Below, piece after piece: positions 8,210 to 16,107 of a stretch of DNA of 64,000 bases. Numbering within the stretch: position 1 is the stretch's first letter; each line of letters opens with the position of its first letter. The position numbers and the translations under genes are program-made. Origin of the DNA: Methylophilus aquaticus (GTDB lineage Bacteria > Pseudomonadota > Gammaproteobacteria > Burkholderiales > Methylophilaceae); contig NZ_JAVCAP010000001.1 of assembly GCF_030769565.1 (NCBI RefSeq), positions 90,161-154,160 on the forward strand, in the 5' to 3' direction. Under the pieces are notes generated by a model that was not told the DNA's origin, ran no database searches, and saw only the letters and a list, made by a program, of their open reading frames with translations.

Positions 8210-10674
8210 AAAAGCTGCATGGGTTGATTCAGTTTAAACATATCCGCACACGTATTGCCGTGGTTTTTCTGTCGGTGGTCGTGGTGTTGCAACTGGCCGG
8301 ACTGGTGCCCATGAAGTTCAGTCTGACACATCACGCCAACAAGATTGCAGAAAATCAAATTGAAATCGGCGAGCGGATTTTTGTCAGTCTGATACAACAC
8401 AATACCCAAAGCTATAAACAGGCCGCGCAAGTGCTGGCAGCAGATTATGCTTTTCGTGAAGCGGTTGCCAGCGCAGATATCGAAACCATAGAGTCAGCGC
8501 TCAGCAATTATCAATCCAGAATTCATGCCGAGGTCGCTTATTACGTCAGCGAAGACGGTGCAATGGTGGTGAGCACTGCAAATAGTCAGGAAGCCTATCG
8601 GAAAGTGGATTTAAAGCAGGCCAGCCAGCAGTTCAACTCGGGCAAACTTAAATTTGACATCATTGATGGCAAACCCTTCCAGTTGATTTCTGTGCCAGTC
8701 AAGGCACCCGTGGTCATCGGCTGGATTGTGCTTGGATTCAAGATTGATAACAATCTGGCCAACCAGATCAAGCAACTCACCAATCTGGATGTCACCTTTA
8801 TTCAGAAAATGCCGCAAAAGAGCTGGCAACTGGTCAGTGGCACCTTGTCTCCGGAGTCTGGCAATACGCTGATTCATGCCATTTCCGGCATTTACCGTGA
8901 GCAACTGAGTATTCATAGCATTGAAATGGATGACAAAGAGTATCACCTGAAAATGCGGTCGCTGTATGAAGGCGCAAACGGTGAAAGCTTAATGGTTGTT
9001 TTGCAAGGCTCGGTGACCAGGTTTGTTCAAGATTTGAATACGCTTTTCTTGACCATGCTTTTCTTGACCATGGTTGGCATCGGATTATTGGCTGTCGTCA
9101 TCTGGTATATCGCCAGAAAGTTGGTGCAGCCGATTACCGAACTTGCAGATAATGTCAGCGAGATGACCCAGGGTAACTACGATCAGGAAATCCAGATCAA
9201 CCGCAGTGATGAGCTTGGTCATTTGGGTAAATTGTTTAACGACATGCGTGAGGCCATACAGCAGCGTACACGCAGAATTCAGCGTTTGGCGTTTAATGAT
9301 GAATTGACCGGTTTATCTAATCGCCTCGCATTTATGCAAGGCATCGGATCTGCCATTCTGACGCATGCTGAAAGTAAAGATAAATGCAGCGTGATTGTGA
9401 TCAATATCAACCGCTTCAAGCCCATCAATAACACCTTGGGCCGTGATTTTGGAGATGACTTGCTCAGACATGTGGGCCAGGTGCTCAAGGAAAATATTTA
9501 CGCCGCCCATGACATAGTCGCGCGACTGGATGCGGATGAATTTGCAGTGTTGTTACATCATGCTGATCAAACCAGAGCAACCGCTTATGCTGCCAAAATC
9601 AATGCTATATTGGATCAACCGGTACATGTGCAAGGGCAAGCCATCGATGTGCGCACCGGCATAGGGGTCGCCGTTTATCCCGAGCATGGGATGGATGAGG
9701 AGTCTTTGCTCAACCATGCCGAAACAGCCCAGCAGGAATCAAAATCTAAAAAGACGGAGTGGATTGTCTACAACGCGGCATTGGAAATTGACCAGTCTGA
9801 GACCTTGACCTTGATCTCTGATCTGAAAGAAGCCATTTCTCAGAATCAGTTGCTGCTATACATCCAGCCTAAAATTGATGTGGCGACGCGTAAAGTGTTG
9901 GGTGGTGAGGCCCTGATCCGCTGGGTACATCCGGAAAAAGGCATGATATTCCCGGATCAGTTTATTCCATTTGCCGAACAAACCGGTGTCATCAGTGATA
10001 TTACTAACTGGATGCTGAATCGCGCCTGTGAGGTACTGGCAGAATATAAGCGCCAAGGCCTGCATATGAGTCTGGCTGTGAACTTATCCACACGAGACTT
10101 AAATAACATTGAATTGCCTGAACAGCTTGCCGTGTTACTCGCCCAGCATGGACTGGATACCAGGTCTCTGAAACTGGAGATTACAGAGGGCAGTTTGATG
10201 CAGGATCCCGAGCGTGCAGAAACCGTAGTGCGCAAACTGGCTGGCATGGGCTTGCATTTGTCGATTGATGACTTTGGTACAGGCTATTCCTCGCTGGCCT
10301 ATCTGCGTCAATTGCCGGTACAAGAGTTAAAAATTGACCGCTCATTTGTCATGTTTATGGATAAAAATGTAAGTGATGCCAGCATCGTTAAATCGACCAT
10401 TGATCTGGCGCATAATCTTGGTTTGAAAGTGGTCGCGGAAGGCATCGAAAACGAGGGCGTACTGGCGCAGTTGGCCAAACTTGGATGTGACGAAGGGCAG
10501 GGCTATTTTATCGGCAAACCCATGCCGGAAAAAGACTTTTCAGTCTGGCTGGAGCGCTGGGAAGGGCAGGATCAGGTGGATATCAACGTCGATATTGGCG
10601 ATGACATGCGGTTTGCCACCAACCCGCTTGACCCTGTGTTGGACGAAAAAAGTACATTAAAATTAAACAGCTGA
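8206..10674 (+). CDS. Membrane-bound GGDEF-EAL protein, probable c-di-GMP phosphodiesterase
   Basis: This 822-residue protein has a TM helix near 18-38, a periplasmic sensor domain (about 40-280), a second TM (about 282-306), HAMP (about 306-360), GGDEF (about 365-525) and EAL (about 540-790). The GGDEF signature reads RLDADEF near residue 441 instead of GG(D/E)EF, so diguanylate cyclase activity is probably lost. The EAL domain keeps GGEALIRW, LEITEG, DDFGTGYSSL, KIDRSF and EGIEN, so hydrolysis of c-di-GMP to pGpG is expected. The periplasmic domain faces the same compartment as the co-transcribed haemoglobin and cupredoxin, which suggests that one of them supplies its signal. An acidic tail follows the EAL domain. 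Confidence 0.9.
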   Translation: MKKLHGLIQFKHIRTRIAVVFLSVVVVLQLAGLVPMKFSLTHHANKIAENQIEIGERIFVSLIQHNTQSYKQAAQVLAADYAFREAVASADIETIESALSNYQSRIHAEVAYYVSEDGAMVVSTANSQEAYRKVDLKQASQQFNSGKLKFDIIDGKPFQLISVPVKAPVVIGWIVLGFKIDNNLANQIKQLTNLDVTFIQKMPQKSWQLVSGTLSPESGNTLIHAISGIYREQLSIHSIEMDDKEYHLKMRSLYEGANGESLMVVLQGSVTRFVQDLNTLFLTMLFLTMVGIGLLAVVIWYIARKLVQPITELADNVSEMTQGNYDQEIQINRSDELGHLGKLFNDMREAIQQRTRRIQRLAFNDELTGLSNRLAFMQGIGSAILTHAESKDKCSVIVININRFKPINNTLGRDFGDDLLRHVGQVLKENIYAAHDIVARLDADEFAVLLHHADQTRATAYAAKINAILDQPVHVQGQAIDVRTGIGVAVYPEHGMDEESLLNHAETAQQESKSKKTEWIVYNAALEIDQSETLTLISDLKEAISQNQLLLYIQPKIDVATRKVLGGEALIRWVHPEKGMIFPDQFIPFAEQTGVISDITNWMLNRACEVLAEYKRQGLHMSLAVNLSTRDLNNIELPEQLAVLLAQHGLDTRSLKLEITEGSLMQDPERAETVVRKLAGMGLHLSIDDFGTGYSSLAYLRQLPVQELKIDRSFVMFMDKNVSDASIVKSTIDLAHNLGLKVVAEGIENEGVLAQLAKLGCDEGQGYFIGKPMPEKDFSVWLERWEGQDQVDINVDIGDDMRFATNPLDPVLDEKSTLKLNS

Positions 10675-10691
10675 TTTTGAATACATGGCGA

Positions 10692-11210
10692 TTAGCCACG
10701 GGCGTCACGCCCGTTTAGCAAGTAAGCCACAATCAGCCCGTTTGCCAGACCAAATACAATGCTTGCCATCAACAGCGGTGGCAGTAACAGGAAAGTTTGC
10801 GGGACGGGAATCAACCATAGCCTGACCATCAAAAGTTGCCCTGTGATATGTGCCATGGCTGCCAGTATGCTGAGGCTGACTGCACTAAAGTAGCTGGCAG
10901 GCAGTCTACTTGCCAGCCAAAGTGCTACCAAACTGGTGAGGGCGCCGGTCATGCTCAGGAAAAAGGTGGGTGTGAGGAGTTGTCCAAACAATAAGCTGCC
11001 AGCCAGCACCCTGAGTAGACTCACACTGGCTGCCGTTGCAAATCCATAGCGATACAATACAAACAGCACCACAATATTCGCAATCCCCGGTTTGACGCCA
11101 GGCAACAGGCTGGGAAACGTGGCTTCCAGCAAATGCAGGCTGATGGCCAGTGTCGTCAAGCCTGCAATTTGCCTGTCTCTGTCAGTGATAGTCAGTGAGA
11201 TGGATTGCAT
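10692..11210 (-). CDS. Gx transporter family membrane protein
   Basis: This 172-residue protein has about five hydrophobic helices and resembles the Gx transporter family (heptaprenyl diphosphate synthase component I-like, ECF-S-like fold). It has the conserved start region LLEATFP followed by PGVKPGIANIVVLF. It is the last gene of a minus-strand set after NusG-domain-II and ApbE genes, ten bases downstream of the former. This trio recurs in extracytoplasmic flavin-transfer/redox loci, where the Gx protein is thought to handle a flavin or quinone-like substrate. Its exact role is not established. Confidence 0.8.
   Translation of the reverse strand: MQSISLTITDRDRQIAGLTTLAISLHLLEATFPSLLPGVKPGIANIVVLFVLYRYGFATAASVSLLRVLAGSLLFGQLLTPTFFLSMTGALTSLVALWLASRLPASYFSAVSLSILAAMAHITGQLLMVRLWLIPVPQTFLLLPPLLMASIVFGLANGLIVAYLLNGRDARG
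10698..10717 (+). terminator. Terminator-like hairpin after the phosphodiesterase operon
   Basis: ACGGGCG / CGCCCGT with a 3-base loop is followed by TTTA, 23 bases after the phosphodiesterase stop. It is embedded in the last codons of the convergent Gx transporter gene. Confidence 0.6.
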
Positions 11211-11220
11211 GGCCGTCTCT

Positions 11221-11604
11221 TCAATAACTCAGGCTATCAAAGCCTGATTCTCCGAGTAATACAATGCTTACCTGATTGGGCAGGCACAACACCACCTGCC
11301 CCGCACGGCGCAGCCAGCCTTGTTGTACACAATACTGGTTATGACAGGGCGCATGTTCAAAGCGGACTTTGCCCTGATGGATGTGGATCACACTTTGCCC
11401 CATCGTACCTTTCACCGTGATATGTCTGTCTTGCATGAGGTCATACGTACCGATAATGTGTGTGCCCTGGCGAATCTGGCATTTTGTGGCGTGCGCGTAG
11501 TTTCCCCAGTCCGACCATAGCCAGCCGGTGATGCCCAGGCTGAGCAGTAGCACTAGCCAGTCCCCCCATAACAATGGGCGCAGCTTACTCAACCAGGTGC
11601 GCAT
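11221..11604 (-). CDS. NusG domain II-containing membrane-anchored protein
   Basis: This 127-residue protein has one N-terminal membrane helix (about 14-32) and a single NusG_II domain. The diagnostic block is present: GKVRFEHAPCHNQYC, then QGWLRRAGQVVLCLPN, with Cys at the PC, YC and LCLP positions. Such proteins are found beside ApbE and Rnf/Nqr-like genes and are exported, unlike the transcription factor NusG. It overlaps the end of apbE by 20 bases and is followed closely by the Gx transporter, so the three are very probably one operon. It probably takes part in extracytoplasmic flavin-linked electron transfer, with details unknown. Confidence 0.85.
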   Translation of the reverse strand: MRTWLSKLRPLLWGDWLVLLLSLGITGWLWSDWGNYAHATKCQIRQGTHIIGTYDLMQDRHITVKGTMGQSVIHIHQGKVRFEHAPCHNQYCVQQGWLRRAGQVVLCLPNQVSIVLLGESGFDSLSY

Positions 11605-12619
11605 GTCTCGCGGTCTCCGGATGCAGCCAGGTCAGTCGTTGCTGCATGGGTGGGTTGAGTGAAATCTTGCCTGTTTGGTCAACCATTAACCAGCCAAATA
11701 CGCCCATGGTTGAAGCTAATGCGCTGGCTTGTTCAGGCGCAATAAACATGGGTTTTGAAGCCACGTCCGACAGCACACCAGCATGCCCCTGTGGTGCAAT
11801 CAGCACGGTCACAGCTTGTGTGGTCTGCACTGGCATACCGGTGCGCGGGTCAATAATATGACAATAGCGCATGCCGTCTTTCATATAATAGCGCTGATAA
11901 TCACCCGAGGTGCCAATGGCCCAGCCACTCGGTAAATCAAGGGCTGCCATCGCCCCCGGCTGGCGTGGATGCTGGATGCCCACTCGCCATGCGCGTCCAT
12001 GATGTTGACCCAGCGCCATCACATTGCCGCCGATATTGATGAGGGCGTTTTTAACCCCATGCGCTTTTAGTATCGCCATGCCTTCATCCAGCGCATAGCC
12101 TTTGGCGTAGCCGCCCAAATCCATCTTTACTGAGCGATTGCGAGAGGCCACGACATCCTTTGTAATGGTTAAATCGGTCATCGCTGGCCGTTGTGCCTGT
12201 AGCCGCTGTAATTGTTGCGGCGCGAATTGCACAGGGCTGAATTGCTCACGGTGAAAACCCCACAATGCAATCAACTGGCCGATGGCCGGATTGAACAGCC
12301 CACCGGATTGCACCGATAATTGTTGTGCGTGTTGTAACAGGTCTGCCAGCGTATGCGAAACAGGAATACTACTGTTGCCTTGGGTAATGGCGGTATTGAG
12401 TTGCTGGAGTTCACCTGCTTGCCAGGCGTGCAGTTGCTGATGCAACTGTTGGTAACGTGCGAATACCGCCTGACTGGCCTGTTGCGCCTTTGCCTCTGAC
12501 AGGTCGTCAATCTGTACATCCACCAGCGTGCCAAACACATAAGCCTCGCTGTGCGTGCTGTCAGGCTGGCAGCCGCCGCACAGACTGATTAATCCTAATA
12601 AACATAACCATCGATACAT
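11585..12619 (-). CDS. apbE: FAD:protein FMN transferase (lipoprotein)
   Basis: This 344-residue lipoprotein has the lipobox LCGGC near residue 17. ApbE attaches FMN from FAD to a Thr/Ser of periplasmic or membrane target proteins. The visible motifs are MDLGGYAKGYALDEG, LINIGGNVMALG, AIGTSGDYQRY and HIIDPRTGMPV. The metal-binding segment reads SDVASKP, with Ser where D-x-x-T is usual. ATG 12619 is chosen over TTG 12625. No FMN-binding-domain, Nqr or Rnf protein is in this window, so its flavinylation target must be encoded elsewhere. It is the first gene of the minus operon with the NusG_II and Gx transporter genes. Confidence 0.92.
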   Translation of the reverse strand: MYRWLCLLGLISLCGGCQPDSTHSEAYVFGTLVDVQIDDLSEAKAQQASQAVFARYQQLHQQLHAWQAGELQQLNTAITQGNSSIPVSHTLADLLQHAQQLSVQSGGLFNPAIGQLIALWGFHREQFSPVQFAPQQLQRLQAQRPAMTDLTITKDVVASRNRSVKMDLGGYAKGYALDEGMAILKAHGVKNALINIGGNVMALGQHHGRAWRVGIQHPRQPGAMAALDLPSGWAIGTSGDYQRYYMKDGMRYCHIIDPRTGMPVQTTQAVTVLIAPQGHAGVLSDVASKPMFIAPEQASALASTMGVFGWLMVDQTGKISLNPPMQQRLTWLHPETARHAHLVE

Positions 12620-12796
12620 CAGCAAATTATCTCATACATCGTTCGTCCTGCTATTGCATGTGCTGCGCCGTACAAGGGATTTAAAGTGAATCGTGATTGA
12701 TTAGTTTTATTAATGATTAAAATTTAAACAATCAATTTTATTTTTATGGTGAAGCGTTTCATAATGCATGCCCAGAGTTCAACAAGGAGACCCGTC

Positions 12797-12883
12797 ATGA
12801 ACCAACGCAGAATGCATGCTAAAGGCAGTTTTATTGTGAATTACATGATTGATGTGATCACCAGGCGCTTCACACATATGTAA
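12797..12883 (+). CDS. Candidate 28-residue microprotein upstream of the OhrR-like gene
   Basis: This small ORF encodes MNQRRMHAKGSFIVNYMIDV followed by ITRRFTHM. AAGGAG at 12784-12789 sits 7 bases before the ATG, a textbook ribosome binding site in an otherwise AT-rich intergenic region. The peptide is basic with a short hydrophobic middle. It ends 63 bases before the OhrR-like gene and 37 bases before that gene's operator-like palindrome. It could be a leader peptide or a small membrane-active peptide. No homologue is recalled and coding status is uncertain. Confidence 0.4.
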   Translation: MNQRRMHAKGSFIVNYMIDVITRRFTHM

Positions 12884-12920
12884 ATATTCCTGGCTTTCAA
12901 ATAAAATCGCTTGCAATTAT

Positions 12921-12932
12921 ATAGTGCACTAT
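12921..12932 (+). promoter_or_regulatory. Operator-like palindrome before the OhrR-like gene
   Basis: A perfect 12-bp palindrome, ATAGTGCACTAT, ends 14 bases before the regulator start. A near-identical site lies upstream of the catalase-like gene (13442-13453), so this is probably the binding site of the MarR/OhrR-type regulator, giving autoregulation. Confidence 0.7.
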
Positions 12933-12946
12933 TTAAAATAAAAAGC

Positions 12947-13399
12947 ATGGATATTAAAGACAATCGTGTCATACCCGTGCTGAATGACCAGTTATGTTTT
13001 GCCGTGTATTCGCTTTCACTGGCGATTAGCAAGGTGTACCGGCCATTACTCAAGCAGCTGGATTTAACTTACCCGCAATACCTGGTGATGCTGGTGTTAT
13101 GGGAAGGCGATCAGTTATCTGTTTCCGAAATTGGTGAAAAACTGTTTCTGGACTCTGCCACTTTGACGCCCTTATTAAAGCGGTTGGAAGTCTCTGGATT
13201 ACTCAGTCGCGAACGTTCCAGCCGGGATGAGCGTCAGGTCATTATATGCCTGACAACCGCTGGCAAACAGTTACGCGCGCAAGCTGGCCAAGTGATGGAA
13301 ACCATGCTGTGCGCCATGGGATGTTCGATCGAGGAAGTACAGGGTTTGCGCGATAGGCTCAATGGCCTGCGTAATCATTTGGTCATGAATCTGGACTAG
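12947..13399 (+). CDS. MarR-family peroxide-sensing regulator, OhrR-like
   Basis: This 150-residue protein is OhrR-like. [17 protein letters not shown] carries the reactive N-terminal Cys of organic-peroxide sensors, followed by [16 protein letters not shown] and a winged helix with [16 protein letters not shown] and SRDERQV. Oxidation of the Cys by organic hydroperoxides releases the dimer from DNA in this family. ATG 12947 gives the usual family N-terminus, while a TTG 12 codons earlier would run through the palindrome at 12921. Unlike the typical ohrR-ohr arrangement, no ohr gene is adjacent. The neighbour is a secreted catalase-like peroxidase preceded by the same palindrome, which suggests that this is its target. 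Confidence 0.87.
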   Translation: MDIKDNRVIPVLNDQLCFAVYSLSLAISKVYRPLLKQLDLTYPQYLVMLVLWEGDQLSVSEIGEKLFLDSATLTPLLKRLEVSGLLSRERSSRDERQVIICLTTAGKQLRAQAGQVMETMLCAMGCSIEEVQGLRDRLNGLRNHLVMNLD

Positions 13400-13441
13400 A
13401 GTAAGGGCCACGCTAAGCGCTATTGAAAGTGTATTTTTTAT

Positions 13442-13453
13442 ATAGTGCACGAT
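13442..13453 (+). promoter_or_regulatory. Second operator-like site, before the catalase-like gene
   Basis: ATAGTGCACGAT matches 11 of 12 positions of the palindrome before the OhrR-like gene and lies about 93 bases before the catalase-like start. It probably marks a shared regulon of two promoters. Confidence 0.62.
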
Positions 13454-13545
13454 TTAATTTTGAGCGATCAAAAATGCAGTCAGTATCAGGGTGTTTTTAT
13501 GTCAGTAGTGAGTCATTTTAAATTTTTTTGAGAAAGGATGAAGCA

Positions 13546-14538
13546 ATGCAACGTTCAACAATGATCCGTTTGGCAGTGACGGCCGCTTTATTGGCCACGC
13601 GTTCCGCATGGGCGGAGGACAAACCTGTCACCGAGCAGTTGGTAGATACCTTGACCACATTGTCCGGTGGGCCACATAAGGGTTATCGGGCCAATCATGC
13701 CAAAGGCGTGATGGTCGAAGGGACATTTACACCGACTGCGCAGGCGGCGGGTATTTCAAGTGCACCGCACTTTAAATCGGGTTCAACACCTGTGCTGGTG
13801 CGTTATTCCGATGCCACCGGTGTCCCTAACATACCGGATGCAAACGGTAATGCGTTTCCGAAAGGCATTGCGATTCGCTTTAAATTGCCTAATGATGAAG
13901 CTACCGACATTGTCAGCATTTCGGTGAACGGATTTCCCGCTGCGACGCCAGAAGACTTTCTTGGCTTGCTGAATGCCGTGCGCGATTCTGCCAACAGCAC
14001 AGCCAAACCGAGTCCGGTCGAGCAGTTTGTGGGCAGCCATCCGGCAGCATTGAAATTTGTCACCACGCCAAAACCGGCACCGGTCAGCTTTGCTACCCAG
14101 CCATTTTTCGGGGTGAATGCATTTAAATTCACCAATGCGGCAGGACAAAGCGTCTATGGCCGTTACCAGATCATTCCGGGGGCTGGTGCGCAATATCTGA
14201 GCAAAGAAGCTGCGGACAAGGCTGCACCAGACTATTTGATGGAAGACATTGTGACGCGTGTTAAAGGCCAGGGTGTGCAATACAAACTGGTATTGCAAAT
14301 CGCCGACAACGGTGATGTGGTGAATGATGCAACCGTACTATGGCCGGACACGCGCAAAACGGTAGAACTGGGTACTTTGACTCTGAACCGTGCGGTGGTT
14401 GATAGCAAGGCGGCAGAAAAACCGTTGATGTTTAATCCGCTGCTACTGCCTGAGGGCATTGCGCCGAGTCAGGATCCCATCCTGCTGGCCAGACCTGCGG
14501 CGTATGCAGTGAGTTACGGCAGAAGACTCGCCAACTAA
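13546..14538 (+). CDS. Secreted catalase-family peroxidase (SrpA-like)
   Basis: This 330-residue protein belongs to the small catalase-related peroxidase family and has a signal peptide ending SAWA|ED. Haem-pocket features are visible: GYRANHAKGVMVEG with the distal His, VRYSDATGVP, KGIAIRF, a DIVSISVNGFP segment, and near the C-terminus ARPAAYAVSYGRR, which has the R-x3-Y pattern of the proximal haem Tyr. It is shorter than true catalases (about 480 or more residues) and lacks their C-terminal parts. ATG 13546 follows AAAGGA, while TTG 13528 is less likely. Export places it in the periplasm, where it would remove peroxides. It lies 147 bases after the OhrR-like gene and carries its palindrome upstream. 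Confidence 0.88.
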   Translation: MQRSTMIRLAVTAALLATRSAWAEDKPVTEQLVDTLTTLSGGPHKGYRANHAKGVMVEGTFTPTAQAAGISSAPHFKSGSTPVLVRYSDATGVPNIPDANGNAFPKGIAIRFKLPNDEATDIVSISVNGFPAATPEDFLGLLNAVRDSANSTAKPSPVEQFVGSHPAALKFVTTPKPAPVSFATQPFFGVNAFKFTNAAGQSVYGRYQIIPGAGAQYLSKEAADKAAPDYLMEDIVTRVKGQGVQYKLVLQIADNGDVVNDATVLWPDTRKTVELGTLTLNRAVVDSKAAEKPLMFNPLLLPEGIAPSQDPILLARPAAYAVSYGRRLAN

Positions 14539-14546
14539 AACCAAGG

Positions 14547-14580
14547 CAGCCTTTCGACAAGTGTGTCCGAAAGGCTGTTT
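14547..14580 (+). terminator. Terminator after the catalase-like gene
   Basis: A perfect 10-bp stem, CAGCCTTTCG / CGAAAGGCTG, is followed by TTT. It lies between convergent catalase-like and msrB genes and could serve both. Confidence 0.75.
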
Positions 14581-14597
14581 ACCCAATGCAGGGAGCG

Positions 14598-15089
14598 TCA
14601 GGCGTTCCCTGCATTAAATACAATCGCTTTACCATTAATGCAGTAGCGCAAACCATGTTCCGTTTTGCCGTCGGGAAAGACATGTCCGAGATGCGCATCA
14701 CACACATTGCATGTCACCTCCACTCTCTGCATGCCATGGCTTTCATCCCAAAAATAAGCAATGGCATTCGCCGTCACCGGTTGGTCAAATGAGGGCCATC
14801 CTGAGGGGGAATCAAATTTCTGGCCAGAATCAAACAGCACTTGCTGGCAGCACACGCAAGCGTACAAGCCAGGAGTAAAAGCCTGACAGATTTCTGAAGA
14901 AAACGGCCGCTCTGTTCCACGTAAACGCGTAATGGCAAACACATCCTCATCCAGCACTTCACGCCAGGCGCGTGGAGATTTTTGTACTTTGCGCGCAGGC
15001 GCCGGATTGCCAAATTGCGCCCACTTCAGAATATCTTTCCAATTCACCATCATTGTTAGCCAGTCAGGAGTTAATGCCGGATTTTCCAT
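14598..15089 (-). CDS. msrB: Peptide-methionine (R)-S-oxide reductase
   Basis: This 163-residue protein reduces methionine-R-sulfoxide in proteins. MsrB motifs are present: the zinc-binding pairs CVCC and CNVC, GWPSFDQP, HLGHVFPDG, and RYCINGKAI with the catalytic Cys. RYCING replaces the more common RYC-(I/V)-N-S. There is no signal peptide, so it is cytoplasmic. The start is uncertain: the frame opens at 15089, but ATGs at 15053 and 15050 (MVNWKDIL) would also give a complete MsrB domain, and no clear ribosome site separates them. Its place next to a peroxide-responsive pair fits an oxidative-stress cluster. Confidence 0.9.
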   Translation of the reverse strand: MENPALTPDWLTMMVNWKDILKWAQFGNPAPARKVQKSPRAWREVLDEDVFAITRLRGTERPFSSEICQAFTPGLYACVCCQQVLFDSGQKFDSPSGWPSFDQPVTANAIAYFWDESHGMQRVEVTCNVCDAHLGHVFPDGKTEHGLRYCINGKAIVFNAGNA

Positions 15090-15176
15090 GCTTGTTTATC
15101 GCATCAGTCCTTGTCATCGACTGATACACTGCTTTTTGAGTATATCACCAGCAAAAAGTTTGCAGGGAGCAACGGA

Positions 15177-16100
15177 TTGATCGTCAGACCCAGACCCCGT
15201 TTAATAGAGTTGTTTTTTATTGTCAAAGGTTCGATTGTACTCAGAATCATGCCTTTGCTTGTGTTTCTGGCTGTGTTGTCAGCCGGCATCGTATCTATTT
15301 ATACCTTCAGACCCGACTGGTTACCACGCTTTGATGGCGGCCCCTTTGCCTTGTTGGGTATTACGCTGTCCATATTTCTCGCCTTTAGAAATAACGCCTG
15401 CTATGAACGCTGGTGGGAGGCCAGAAAAATTTGGGGTGAGTTTATGTTGACAGCCAGAAATCTCGGGCGACTGAGTCAGATTCTGGACAAGCACGCTGAG
15501 GGAGTCAGTCCCGACCGCAGACAACTGCTGGAACTCAATATTGCCTATGCACATGCTTTGTTGCTGCAACTGCGCCCAGGCAACCAACTGCCCAAAATAA
15601 AATCGCTCTTGCCAGAATCCTTGGTGCACACATTTATCCATAGCACAAACCCGCCAGAAGTCATTTTGCGCACTATGGAGCGTATCCTGATTGACGCATT
15701 GCGCGCAGGACAGATTCAACCCATCCAGTTTAACCTGCTGGAAGAATTGATCCAGAAACTGGCACAGGCACAAGCGGCCTGTGAGCGTATTCAAAATACA
15801 CCGATCCCGTTTGGCTATACATTGCTGCTACACCGTACCGCCTATACTTTCTGCTTTTTAATGCCATTCTGTTTCGCCAACACACTGGGATGGGCGACGC
15901 CATTTGTCACGGCACTGGCGGCCTACACGCTGTTTGGACTGGATGCGTTAGGCAATGAGCTGGAGGAGCCGTTTGCGCCGATTGCCAATGCATTACCGAT
16001 AAATGCTCTGACCGATATCATTGAAATAGAACTCAGAGAAGCGCTTGGCGATGAAGTGTTGCTAGCGCTGCCGCTCCCAAAAGAGTTTGTATTGATGTAA
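15177..16100 (+). CDS. Bestrophin-family anion channel protein
   Basis: This 307-residue bestrophin (YneE/UPF0187) family membrane protein is predicted to form a pentameric anion-selective channel in the inner membrane. TTG 15177 is chosen because AGGGAG lies 7 bases upstream and the product then begins with MIVRPRPR, the characteristic N-terminus of the bacterial family. A TTG at 15111 would add 22 atypical residues. FLAFRNNACYERWWEARK-type sequence near residue 80 and GLDALGNELEEPFA near 260 are family signatures. It is divergent from msrB and converges on the di-haem oxidoreductase gene with only 7 bases between stops. Confidence 0.88.
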   Translation: MIVRPRPRLIELFFIVKGSIVLRIMPLLVFLAVLSAGIVSIYTFRPDWLPRFDGGPFALLGITLSIFLAFRNNACYERWWEARKIWGEFMLTARNLGRLSQILDKHAEGVSPDRRQLLELNIAYAHALLLQLRPGNQLPKIKSLLPESLVHTFIHSTNPPEVILRTMERILIDALRAGQIQPIQFNLLEELIQKLAQAQAACERIQNTPIPFGYTLLLHRTAYTFCFLMPFCFANTLGWATPFVTALAAYTLFGLDALGNELEEPFAPIANALPINALTDIIEIELREALGDEVLLALPLPKEFVLM

Positions 16101-16107
16101 GCATTGC

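Noticed and set aside
12841-13053. 70-codon minus-strand frame across the OhrR-like gene start
   Set aside because: It runs antisense through the operator palindrome and the regulator's N-terminus, with no ribosome site. It is an antisense shadow.
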